From positions 62,001-126,000 of the forward strand of contig MU270026.1 in NCBI GenBank assembly GCA_021432635.1: a stretch of 64,000 nt of DNA. The letters run 5' to 3'. Position numbers and translations under genes: made by a program. Below are positions 54,344 to 64,000 of this stretch, piece after piece (position 1 is the first letter of the stretch; each line of letters starts with the position of its first letter). The DNA is from Thozetella sp. PMI_491. Its lineage: Eukaryota > Ascomycota > Sordariomycetes > Chaetosphaeriales > Chaetosphaeriaceae. A model generated the notes under the pieces. That model was not told the DNA's origin. It saw only the letters and a program-made list of their open reading frames with translations, and did not search any database.

Positions 54344-57300
54344 TCAAGCAGGATAGCTCACTTCAATGTCAACTCCCTGTGTCGTGTGCGCATCTGCAAT
54401 GGGCATAGTTACGATGGTCGCGCCGATCGCCTGGTTCACATTGCTCTCCGCGTTTGTGCCACCCGAGTCTACTTTAACTGCCCCGAGCGCTATCCCTGGC
54501 TCATGCCAGAAAATGAGGGTGTACTGCCGGCCAATAAGCTCGCCAAGGTCGCCATCGTAGCGGTTCCACGGAGAATTGATGGCGACAGATCGGGCAATCT
54601 GTACAGTACCGTCGCCGGCAGCAGTCTTCTTCGTTTTCTTCAAGGAGCACGAATGTTAGATCGGCTGCGTGGAAAATTCGTGCAAGTCTCATACCTGTTG
54701 GATCACAACATGACAGAACTTGTCGGCTGCCTTCTTGTCCGCTCCAGGAACACGCTTCGTCGGCAGGCCATTGCTATCCCCCGGCTGCACAGTATTTCCA
54801 CAGAGATATTGCGACGGGGCACTGTCGCGGGAGATGCCGTCGTCCAGGTACATGTCGTAGGTCTGCAATATCACGTCAGCCATGACCACCTTTCCAGGAA
54901 ATAGGAACTTGCGTTATCCTTCCCAGGATATATGTGGACTGTGATCGGATTGGGTGGTTGCTTCGGCAATGATGGATCTGGGACGTAATCCCGGGGCTCG
55001 ATCTTGGGAATGATAGCACCTAGGTGACCGTTAGGAAGAACAACCTTAAGAGGCCGGGCAGATCCTACCCTCTCGAATGTACATTGGCGTGATATACGGG
55101 AGCTCGTCGTCCTGATAGCGGATTGGGCAGTAGTAGGTAATCCGCGAGCCACCCTGGACTTTGCGCAATAGCGCTACGCCCAGCGGGTCATCAGGCCGGA
55201 GGTTCATGGCATACCAGTCGTCCGGATATGGAAGGTACACCACATGATTGCTACGCTCATTTTCTGGTAGGTTGGCCTTTGCACTCTCGGGACGCAGCAG
55301 CGGCGCGACGAGAAGGTCGTTTCGGACTAGGTACTGGCTCTTGGTAAACTTTCGGTTCTACATATCATCGTCAGCGAGGAGCACGAAAGAATAGAGGGTT
55401 CTTACGTCCGCAGAGAAGAGAGATCGGTCGAGCTCGTCTGTGATAACCTGCCAATAGAAGGAGTCGGTCAGAAAATTCTCCGCATTTCCTATGTGAGGAT
55501 AGATATGCCCCAAAAATGAAGCAAGTAAAGACTTGGAGGGACGATAACCCACCATAGCTCGTGCAATTGGTAAACCAGTGATGATATTCTCGAACATTGC
55601 ATCATAGAGCAGCTGCATCAGACTATATCTTAGCCTGATAAGGTATCGGCAAGCGGGTAGCACAGCTTTGTAGATGTCGGCCTCTTCCCCAGAGTAGTCG
55701 CCGCTGTGTTCATCATAGTGCTCCTGGAAGGCATATGGCTCTTGAAACCACTTCCCGTCCTTTCTCATCACAGGGTTGTTCGGATCCGAGCCCGCATGAG
55801 GACCATCGAACCATGCACGCCATCGAGTATAGTGATTTCTATTTCGGTCGATGAGAAATGAAAAGCCAACAAGAGTTTGAACAACTTACCTAAACCACGG
55901 CAAAAGCGAATACGCACCGTACCAGCGCACGATAAGCTCTGGGCTGGCGTAGCGTTCAGTATCCTTCATCTCAAAGCCACCGACATCGGCTCCAGCAATG
56001 GTAACTCCAGATAGTCCTAGTGCGAGGACTTGGGCGACGGAAATCTCTAGGAATTCCCACGTGGATGCGTTGTCGCCCGTCCACAAACCGGCAAACCGGT
56101 GGCTACCTGAGAAGCTCCCTCGGCCAACAATGAAATTGCGTCGGTTCGCACGCCACGCCAGATTTGGGTTGCCGTCGCTGAGACTATTTAGGCCGTGATA
56201 GGTAGCCTTGTGCAGGTTGTAGCTGAAAAGAGACCATATTTCTATGGCCCTCTTTTGCTGCGCTGCCTTGGGATCGCCCGACCAGCCGTCAGAGTCCAAC
56301 TTCAAGCGGAAGGGTAGCCTATCCATGTAATCAGCTCTGTCAGTCTGTGTGCGAGTCCATCATTACTTACGATTTCATGTCGCCGTATTGCTCCGCGATG
56401 CAGGGGGAAGTCATGTCCTGCCAGACAAAGTCCAGTCCGCACTCAAAGAGATACTTGTACTGCTTTCCCCACCACTCTCGAACCTCCTTGTTGTTCAGGT
56501 TCGGATAGTGCCCCGGGTGCCCATTGCCCCAGCCATAGTAGACTCCACCGTGGAACGGCTTACCACTGTTGAAATTCTGCTCAAAGTCGTACGAGTCCCC
56601 ATCCCAGTATGGTGCCCGGTCGGTGATGGGAGCCGTGAAGTAGGAATTCCCACCCCCAAACTCTAAGTAGCGTTGCTGAGAGGCAGTGGGAGCTGTGGGG
56701 TCCAGGTCGCGAATATCCTTGATGAAATAGCTATTGGCGAGTCCCTCGTTGAGAGTGCTGTACGTGTCGGACGGGATGCTATTGATATATGGAGTGATAT
56801 TCGTCGTGCACTTGACACCTTGATTTCGCAGGTTAGCGAACATATTAACAGGGTCTGGAAAGTGGCCAGCGCGAGTGTCAATGGTAAAGGTGCGATAGTC
56901 ATCCTGCATATCAACATCAATGTGCATGCCATCCAGTGGAAAGTTATGCTTCCGGTACTGGTCCACCGAGTAGCGAATCATGTCCTCTGTGTCATATCCA
57001 TAACAGCCCTGGTGATAGCCGAGAGTATAGCGCGGCTTTAGTTTAGGCTTGCCAACGATAGAAGTGTACAATTGAATGACTTCTTGCACGCTGTTCCCAG
57101 CCACGAAGATGGCTTGGAAACTGTTGAACCGCGTGCCGACCCGTAGCGTAGTTTGATCGGTCTTGCCCAGATCAATGCAGACATGTGAGTAATTATCAAT
57201 GAATGTGGCAACCTGTGAGCGGTACCCCGGCTGTCCGTCTACTTCTATGAAGTATGGCTCGCTGTGGTACAGCGGTTCTCGAGTGTCCAAGGGTCCCTGG

Positions 57301-58205
57301 CCATACACATTCTGATATCTCATGTTGTCGAAGTCTAAGCTAGGCATTAGAGTGGGCCCAAGACAATGTAGGACTGGATACTTGCTGAAGTAGTTGATGA
57401 AGGTATTCTTCTTGAACATGCCCTTACCGCCTTGCTCCCCAAAGCCCATGTAGTCGGCGGTAATAGGCTTCTCAATGGAGAGAACAGTCGCCATCCCCTT
57501 GGAAATTAGCCCATTTGGCTTAGTGCGCCAGATTACTGCTGGCTGAGAGTCCGTGCCAGTGGGTAACTTGAGTTGGTCCTTGATGACATTTGCATTTTGC
57601 AGTTGCGGCAACTGCTCCGCCGGTAGCAATCCATCCAGGGAGCGAACTGCTGTGATCTGAAAAGGATGTCTTTGTATCCAAAGCTGGACGCCCACAATGC
57701 GCGTCCCATCTGTTGATGACACGTACACGGACTGCAGGACGTAATACTGTGGGTCTTCGACTATCTCAACAACCCATTGAAGACCTTCCGCGGCGTCTAG
57801 TGTGTCGATAAGAGACGTCAAGGTATCTTTGACAACCGTGCGTCTCCTCCGGGTTAGAATATCAGTGCAAGCGGTGGGCCTCGTCACTTGTACTTACGTG
57901 TTGTAATCTGTAAAGTCGGTCGGAGAGGTGTTACTCGGGTCACAGCGAATCCGCCACACCTTGGGACGCATGAACTGGATCAAGAGAAATACGTCTGCCT
58001 TTCCATTCTGCTTGAGGCGAAAGATGGCTCCATGGCCACAGGTAGGATTCTTCTCACCGCTAGGTAGAACCTGGTCGGAGTGATCATAGTAAGCGACGCT
58101 AGGATGGATCACCTCCGTATCCAAAGTGTCAATGTCGCTGTAGAACTCCTCTGCCCTCTTGAAGATAAAAGGATCGCGTAACTTGATCCCGACAGGGTCG
58201 TCCAT
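54344..58205 (-). CDS. Alpha-1,4-glucan lyase (GH31)
   Basis: Cleaves glycogen or starch chains by elimination to give 1,5-anhydro-D-fructose. The 1,132-residue product comes from nine exons (58205-57898, 57846-56371, 56318-55890, 55838-55553, 55447-55406, 55357-55069, 55019-54913, 54862-54695, 54637-54344), whose lengths sum to whole codons. GH31 blocks: MGFGEQGGKGMF, LKPRYTLGYHQGCYGYD, GMHIDVDMQDDYRTFTID, ECGLDFVWQDMTSP (nucleophile Asp about residue 580), GLWTGDNASTWEF, and GADVGGFE. QDMTSP and GDNASTW are the lyase versions; alpha-glucosidases have WxDMNE. Intron 7 needs a GC donor. No signal peptide is present, so an intracellular role on glycogen is likely. Size and C-terminal domain (YTLIFWHEPG) match the known lyases. 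Confidence 0.92.
54863..54912 (-). other. GC-AG intron in the glucan lyase gene
   Basis: The donor is GCAAGT after ...GGATAAC and the acceptor is ATTGCAG. It joins YPGKDN to TYDMYLDDG, as the family requires. A nearby GT (GTTCC) would shift the frame. Confidence 0.88.
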
Positions 58206-58721
58206 CTCGTGGGAATTTCGATTCTTCTCTCTTGAAAAGGTGAAAGTCTGAGGCAACACGGACGAGCTGAAAGATGGTGCAGGCTGACCATATATTGGAG
58301 GATCAACACGCCACTTACAGGAACGGTTAGGCCCAACAGCCACCGTTACACGGCAGCAATGAACGACCAGAAAGGGCATAAGGTAGCGATGAGGGGTTTA
58401 CTATCTAGGTCGCGCAGTCGGATCAAGGAAACCTCGCATATTGCAGGATGAAACACAGTAACTAATCAATTGGCATCATGGTGACGCGGAAAACTCTTTC
58501 TGTGACCTTTGAATAGAGGAATTGCAGGTGTCAACAAATGCTAGAATATATCACCAATTTGGTAGAGAATAAGTAGATTAATTTTCTCATGGTTGAGAAG
58601 TTATCGTGTTCATAGAAACCTCGATACCACCGGGGTCGCCAACGTGAATAAACCCCAATTTGATGGCCTCCTTGTATAAAGGTGAAATATGAGAGGAGCC
58701 TGCGTCAATAAGTCGACACAG
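58206..58721. promoter_or_regulatory. Upstream region of the glucan lyase
   Basis: Contains the 3' end of the YCII-like gene's neighbourhood and the lyase promoter. No operator was identified. Confidence 0.4.
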
Positions 58722-59360
58722 TCAGCTTTCGCTGCCTTCAGCCTCTCTCTTCTCAGCTTCAGCGACCAGGTCCTTAGTCGGCTTGTCATCTACAACTCTG
58801 GCCCACAACGTTCCGTCCTCGTCCCTTCTCAGCTGTCCCTCCTCCAACAGCTCTTTGCGCCGGGATATAATCCGATGCCCAGCCCACTCTTTCAGCTCAG
58901 ACGGCATTTTGCTAGATGTGATGTCGAGCTCTTCAAGCGCTCTGATCTCCAAGCTGAACCCATCGTAAGAAACGGGGCAAGATTGTGCCCACGCTATCAC
59001 GTCATCTACCGTGGGGAACTCGGCCGTATAGAAGGCACGGATTTCCCTGCTCGCATGATTCTGGTGCCCACGGGTTACCGAGGATTTTGGCGGTGGGAGG
59101 GCAATGTCGCCGCCAGGCTCTTTTGGCTCTGCAGAGGGGACTATGTCCGGGGTTTGGAGATCAACCCGGATGCTTGACTCCTCAGAAACGTCGACCAGGT
59201 TTTCTCCGCCTTTCAGTCGTTCGGCCTCAACCTCAGATGTGATCCAGGTGACCATCTCATGAATCAATTTCTGGAAGAGTGGGTTATCTTTCATGTCATC
59301 TCCACTTTCTTTGTCGGTAGGGCGATTGGGGAAGATAATAAAGACGACGTATTTTGGCAT
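58722..59360 (-). CDS. YCII-related (DGPF-like) domain protein
   Basis: Single exon, 212 residues from the ATG at 59360 (PKYVVFIIFPNRPTDKES). The frame can be extended upstream only to a TTG. The N-terminal half contains a beta-strand typical of YCII/DGPF proteins, a stretch of Glu/Ser, then EIRAFYTAEFPTVDDVIAWA and LEIRALEELDI, which match the second half of that fold. The C-terminal part is charged and helical. YCII proteins are ferredoxin-like and mostly of unknown function. Its head is close to the glucan lyase on the same strand (lyase start 517 bp downstream), and no functional link is established. Confidence 0.7.
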   Translation of the reverse strand: MPKYVVFIIFPNRPTDKESGDDMKDNPLFQKLIHEMVTWITSEVEAERLKGGENLVDVSEESSIRVDLQTPDIVPSAEPKEPGGDIALPPPKSSVTRGHQNHASREIRAFYTAEFPTVDDVIAWAQSCPVSYDGFSLEIRALEELDITSSKMPSELKEWAGHRIISRRKELLEEGQLRRDEDGTLWARVVDDKPTKDLVAEAEKREAEGSES

Positions 59361-59890
59361 GGCTGCTGGATGCGCTGCGAGAATGACTTGTAATCTATAG
59401 GAGAGCTTGATTGCCAAATAGACGATAATTAGAGTTCACGGAGGAAATGACAACAGCAACGGAGAATCGGTTATAGATTGAGCCTCGTATTTGTATCAAG
59501 TGCACGTCTACTAGATCTGAGCACGTCATATCGCTGGGCACAAAAGAGAGCGCTCGCGAAAGCGTACATGCAGTATGATGGCATCAATAGCGTCATGACT
59601 ACTACACGTGACAGCCTGCTCAAAGAGCGTCGCCTAATTCAGCACATCGACCCTGGGAAAGAAAATAGGCGAAGCTGTAGCTGGGGTTGACGTGGAATCA
59701 CAAAACCCCGCACCTCAAATAGGTGTTATCAGCCAAGCGCATCAAGTTGCAGAGACGCCACGCTGCCCTATCGGAGGGGTTCAGGATCTATGTATATATC
59801 TTGTGCATTCGGCTCGGAGCTACTGCGAGAAAATTCTATCTACAGCTACAGAGGCCTTTGCGCAAGAACTGTGCGACGACCCTGGAGATC
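59361..59890. other. Intergenic, no gene seen
   Basis: Downstream of the dioxygenase and upstream of the YCII-like gene. The frames at 59478-59690 and 59692-60103 (plus strand) overlap the dioxygenase antisense and are not protein-like. Confidence 0.5.
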
Positions 59891-60953
59891 TTACGCCTCG
59901 ACGCCAATAGTAATGTAGGCGATCATGCCGTTGGTCACATCCTCTCCATCCAGGGGAACAACAGTCATAGCAGGGTTCCAACCGCCGGCAATTTCGCCGC
60001 TGTAGATGCTGTCAATGTCGTTGGTGGTGCGGTCGATCTGGGTATGGCTGGCATAGGGCTCAAGAGCCATGATCTGCTGGCTCAGCTCCTCGTCGAAAAA
60101 TAGCTGGCCAGTGCCGACCGTGTTCGAGGCAACAATGGTGCCGTTGGCCCGCACTTGCCACTCCGTGTGAACTTGTGCGTGGATGTGGATGGTGCGCTCA
60201 ACGTAGAAGCCAGGGAAAACCTAAGCGGGTTAGCAAGAACATGCGGGGAGTGAGCTTTCTCCTTACTGTCTTCATCTCCATCATGCCGTTCTCGTCAGTG
60301 GGCCACATTCCACGCAGGAAAGTTGTGTCATCTGTGTGAAGATCTAAACCCGGTCCGATAGTCAAGTTTTTCTGGGCGAGAAGCTCCCCGAAAGGAGTAT
60401 TTGGATCGTCTCCGGTGAAGGAGCTGTAGGATCCAGTCTATGACTACTTATTAGCATTGCCTCTTCTTATAGAACTGCCCTTGCAGAGGTGAGGATTTAC
60501 AGCATTGCAGTGCCATAGATCCACCAGGGCGTTTGTCAGTGGCTCGCAGGTGTTGACGTTGAGGACGCCGATATCGAGGTAAGTGATAGGGCCGAGCTGG
60601 TCCTCGCTCATGTCTTGACGCAGGGTTTGGGACCGAGGCCACACATAAGGTCCAGCGGTAACATCTGGGGTCAGAACACACGTCTCGTTCTGGATGGTGT
60701 CGTAGTAAGGAGCCTCAGTGGTGACCTGGACAGTGGTGTTGCCGGATCGTTTCTGGTAGTGCTCGCTGGGGATGATTGACCGCTTCTCAACGGCGCGCTT
60801 CTTGCGTGCTTCATTGAACTTGCCGGCCTGGGCAGCGCAGCGTCTGGATAAAGCTGATCGGCGGGCCAGCTCCTGGACGGTGGGCTCAACATGGGGGTGG
60901 GCAGCAGCCGTAGCGGCAAGGAGCGCCGCGAGGGTGAAAGACTGGAACTTCAT
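59891..60953 (-). CDS. Secreted intradiol ring-cleavage dioxygenase-like protein
   Basis: Preprotein in three exons; the N-terminus MKFQSFTLAALLAATAAAHP is a signal peptide. A dibasic-rich pro-segment follows (KKRAVEKR, YQKR), then the intradiol dioxygenase fold. Motifs are VTAGPYVWP, ITYLDIGVLNVNTCEPL, VDLWHCNATGSYSSF (joined across intron 1), and FPGFYVERTIHIHAQVH. The Tyr and His residues in GPY and HIHAQVH are candidate iron ligands. Members of this secreted fungal group act on catechol-like or protocatechuate-like aromatics, perhaps lignin fragments; the substrate is not known here. Introns lie near 60434-60499 and 60218-60272. Confidence 0.88.
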
Positions 60954-62829
60954 CTTAAACGAGGGCCTCGTGGTAGCGAGTGGTTTTGCAAACGAAAGAT
61001 GGAAGGAGAGCAGCGTTCCCAGGTTATCAAAGACGAGGATGGGTAGCCTAGAATGAGCATGACTTTATGCGCTGGACACAATCCTTTTATAAAGCAACGT
61101 CTGTAAACAAGGTAACATTGTCTTCGCATGCTCGTTTGTGCTAAGCCCCCTAGTCCCACCCTGTCAATATCTACGTTACGTAGTCGTTGCCGATCCCCAG
61201 AGCCCCACGGCCATAGCAAATCTTCTCCATCGAGTCTTTCAATGCCACCTACATAGTCTTGCGCAACCAATAGAAAGATCAAATTAGCAAAACAACAAAA
61301 TGATTCCACCAATTCATTCTACAAAATTGAGCTGTTCCATATTCTTTAGCTTTTTAACCTTCTCTTATCACCTAGAACGTAACGTCATGCCGCTTCCACA
61401 GGTATTCCCAAACAGGTAGTCTCTTATTTATGACCAACATAGGTTAGCTACCTTGGTTGCTTGGCTATCTGCCGAATCCGTTACCCTAGACCCCCACATC
61501 CCTTCCGATGGGGGGCAAGCTGGACAAATGTAAACACCGAACCAGTTATGTTATCTGGATTGGAAACGGGACCAGGGGGTGTGGCAACCCATCGGGGGGC
61601 GATACCTTGCAATCCCGGACTCACCTCCACTTAGTGGAGCTTTGCGCTAAGAGCAACTGCCGTCCACGCAAGCCCAATTTATTCGCCTGACAAAACATTC
61701 CTTGGCAGGGGGTGCGAAAGGGGGCCCATGATGAAATGTGCGGACTGACAGACATCGATATGTCGCTGAATATTGAGCTCGGGTAGGGTGCCAGGTCCAG
61801 TTTTTACAACATGGCTGGAAGATTCCTTTTAGCCCGGTCAGGGACCAGCTTGGCTTTATCATGTGAGGCAGCGCCTCCTTTTCCTATGTAAATAAGACTG
61901 TAGACAGCGTTCTTTTCTTTCCTTGATTATCACGGCTGGCAGCAGAGTTCATTACGATTGCCTCCAACACTACTTAATACTCCTTAGTCAGCCTAACTTA
62001 ATACACTCTTTTGCTGTCATTACGGGGCTTTGCCCCATCCATTATTGATCAGAGCTGAGGGAGCCCCTTTTACCACGCTTTGCTCGGTTCCCACCGTACC
62101 ACGAGACTTACATCGTTTCAGTGGCCCTACCGAGTGTATCATGATGCCAGAGGTATTGATTCCACGCTATGGCTACTAGACTAAGAGCATCCTCTGGTTG
62201 TGTACGTGTGTGTGTGTGTGTGTGTGTTGTGTGGTGTGTTCACTGATACCACGCGTTTTCACAGAACACGGAGTGGTCCCCTCTTTCAATATATTGGTTA
62301 TATTCGACCTAGGCAATTGGCTTGTGGCCGAATCAAAGACAAATATCTCTGATTGCTTCTATTCCTACTGAATATGAGGAGGAACGCCTATTTAGTATTT
62401 ATCGCAAGCCAATGGGGAGACTTCTTAGGGGTGGGGTACACCATCTGCTACTGCACTGGATATGTGCCTAACTTCGGTACTCGGGGGATCAATGTTTCCT
62501 ACATAAAGTGTTATAGAAGGAAGGAAGAGAGATTCTCAATCGCGATTGCAGCTTAACCGCCAATCTTTGTGGATAGATCACGCTTAGTTTCATGCGCACG
62601 TGGTCTTTGGTCCCGTCGTGAGTAAAGTGCAACGCCGTTATTGAGATATGAGATGTCGGAATTGTAACTGAGAAGGAGATATCAAGTGCGCAGATTCCAA
62701 TCTAGGGGAAATATTGACTAAAAAAATTGCAGGAAAGCTAGGTAGAGTGGTTTTTCAATTGAGATAGGACAATAAAATGCTCTGGCTAGAAAACTAGTAG
62801 TTAGCGACCCAGAAGTAACATCATCTCAG
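60954..62829. other. Intergenic, no gene seen
   Basis: About 1.9 kb of non-coding sequence. It includes a GT dinucleotide tract (62206-62227) and AT-rich stretches. Minus-strand frames at 60950-61312 and 61647-61862 show no domain. Confidence 0.5.
62206..62227. repeat. (GT)n microsatellite
   Basis: A run of about eleven GT units, followed by an imperfect GTTGTGTGGTGTG extension. Confidence 0.9.
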
Positions 62830-63320
62830 CCCCTTCTCCTGTCCGAGAACCAGCCCACCAAGAAAACGCCGGTCATTACGCCAATGTAGTACAAAGTGAC
62901 GACGAGCCCTACGAGGAGCTGAGTGTGGTCACTGCTATCGGCCAGGCCAACTTTTCAAGATGTTGGGGGTACCGGACACACTGCTCTTAAGCACGACACC
63001 TATACCCGGGTAAAATTGGTGTGGTTGGTGCCGAAAGCAAACACAAGTAATAGATAAAGTCAAAAGACAGCTAATACTATAGCCGGAGAGCAAAAATATG
63101 AAGCAGCCGCAGGAGACAGCTCCGATGCGCGCCAATTAGGGGGAGAGGCCCTTGAAGCGGTACGCCGGAGAGGGTGACGCCAGAGCCAAGGTCGACAGTT
63201 AGTGACAAACCTGTCCCTCTCTCGTCCTCTGGGGAGGTTGTTTTCCACGTGTCCGTCATCGCTTGTTGCTTGCTAGTCGTTCCAGAGGTCATGTTTGTTC
63301 GGCGGCCGAGCACCTTGAAA
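62830..63320 (-). pseudogene. MFS transporter remnant
   Basis: From about 63290 down, the frame starts MTSGTTSKQQAMTDTWKTT and soon loses its frame. Two membrane-like stretches follow in different frames (FCSPAIVLAVF, then LLVGLVVTLYYIGVMTGVF), the second ending GWFSDRRRG. GxxSDRxGR is the loop 2-3 motif of the major facilitator superfamily. Only about the first 100 residues are present, with frameshifts and stops, and no further transporter domains follow downstream. I read it as a truncated MFS pseudogene, with moderate confidence. Confidence 0.5.
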
Positions 63321-63482
63321 GTCGCATTGCGATTTTCTGGGAGCTAAGTGATTTCTCGATTTAATACGAACAAGGAGTATTCTTCATGTTTCCGGAAGCA
63401 GCGTCCCCCGATACTCTTCGCCAAGATCCTCACCACAAAAAATCCCGAAACCGGAGGTTGGATTGTCGGCTAGGAAGGTATC

Positions 63483-64000
63483 TCAAGTCGCTATGCGAGA
63501 GCTCTCTTGCAAGGCATGCTCAGCTCCTCGATACGCGTGCATGATAGCAGAGAACCTCTCGGGGCCCACCTGGCCGAGTTTCTTCTCTTCCTCAGATTGG
63601 ATATTTCCCATCTCACGCGAGCGCCGCAGAACAAATCTTGCACGATCCTGTCGTATATGCATGAGATTCTCTAGTGCTCCGGTTAGGTCATCCCCGGATC
63701 TCGCATCCGTCAATAGAAAGGCCAGAGCCTCGGCATCCTCGATGGTGAGGTTGCAGCCGTGGCCTGCGTGTGGTGTGACAGCATGAGCAGCGTCTCCAAT
63801 CAGGACGGTTTTCCCCCGATGCCAGGTCTTGCAAGTGTCGATGTCCCGGATCCTCCAGGCGTCTATCGGTCCATACCTAAACAGGTTGACAATAATTTCG
63901 CTAAACTCGGAGGAGAACTCGTCGATGACTCTCTGTGCAGGTACGTCCTTGATGATCGATGTCTTTCTCTCGTTAAACTGCTGGCCGAACTCCTTCTCTG
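63483..64000 (-). CDS. FAD-dependent monooxygenase, C-terminal part (5' end outside window)
   Basis: Aromatic-hydroxylase-type flavoprotein (salicylate hydroxylase-like family). The visible 172 residues include WHRGKTVLIGDAAHAVTPHA (the GD motif that contacts FAD), GHGCNLTIEDAEALAFLL, and LENLMHIRQDRARFVLRRSR, typical of the C-terminal helix region. The frame stays open to the window edge at 64000. The last codons are SSRIAT and then TGA. The N-terminal GxGxxG dinucleotide-binding fold is outside. Such enzymes hydroxylate phenols, and the nearby dioxygenase also handles aromatics, though no link is shown. Confidence 0.9.
   Translation of the reverse strand, partial: EKEFGQQFNERKTSIIKDVPAQRVIDEFSSEFSEIIVNLFRYGPIDAWRIRDIDTCKTWHRGKTVLIGDAAHAVTPHAGHGCNLTIEDAEALAFLLTDARSGDDLTGALENLMHIRQDRARFVLRRSREMGNIQSEEEKKLGQVGPERFSAIMHAYRGAEHALQESSRIAT

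Noticed and set aside
54344-58205. Alpha-glucosidase call for the GH31 gene
   Set aside because: The nucleophile block is QDMTSP and GDNASTW is present, both lyase-specific; DMNE is absent.
1-64000. CRISPR arrays, prokaryotic operons, phage elements
   Set aside because: The sequence is fungal nuclear DNA with spliceosomal introns; no such arrays are seen.
1-64000. tRNA genes
   Set aside because: No cloverleaf with a convincing A and B box was found by eye; a scan with a tRNA model would be needed to exclude them.

Overview
The window looks like accessory chromosome from a filamentous ascomycete (Pezizomycotina, probably Sordariomycetes). This rests on short introns of about 45-75 nt with CTRAC-type branch points, several Zn2Cys6 regulators with fungal middle-homology domains, a PDR-type ABC transporter, SUR7-like and Dal5-like membrane proteins, and secreted proteins with fungal signal peptides. 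I recognise no ribosomal, translation or replication genes. Metabolic enzymes, transporters and regulators dominate, with decayed genes between them.

Layout. 0-5 kb: a sedolisin protease gene with two coding lesions, repeat-rich non-coding DNA and a carboxylesterase remnant. 5-11 kb: three short-chain dehydrogenases around a Zn2Cys6 regulator. 12-18.5 kb: an uncharacterised HerA/FtsK-like P-loop ATPase, an alpha/beta hydrolase, a 64-residue cysteine-rich secreted protein and a four-pass membrane protein. 20-29 kb: a Zn2Cys6 regulator divergent from a full-size PDR ABC transporter. 29-38 kb: a secreted protein interrupted by an in-frame TAG, then a divergent class III CoA-transferase / acyl-CoA dehydrogenase pair, a CTF1/FarA-like regulator and a mitochondrial carrier. 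38-43 kb: two Zn2Cys6 regulators head to head. 43-52 kb: a CapA-type metallophosphatase, a metal-dependent amidohydrolase, an isopenicillin-N-acyltransferase-like Ntn hydrolase, a Dal5/ACS-family permease and a secreted alpha/beta hydrolase. 54-61 kb: a complete alpha-1,4-glucan lyase (GH31), a YCII-like protein and a secreted intradiol dioxygenase. 61-64 kb: an MFS remnant and the C-terminal part of an FAD monooxygenase.

How the genes may work together (inference). The CoA-transferase, dehydrogenase, CTF1-like regulator and carrier look like a mitochondrial carboxylic-acid catabolic module. The 43-52 kb genes look like an import-and-hydrolysis module for an amide, peptide or lactam-like compound. 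The ABC transporter and its divergent regulator look like an efflux module.

Gene models were built by hand by joining exons across GT-AG introns. Two introns clearly need GC-AG splicing and a third is probable. Most joined models sum to whole codons. Splice sites may be off by a base, and the two regulators at 20.1-22.9 kb and 38.1-40.5 kb have uncertain internal exons.
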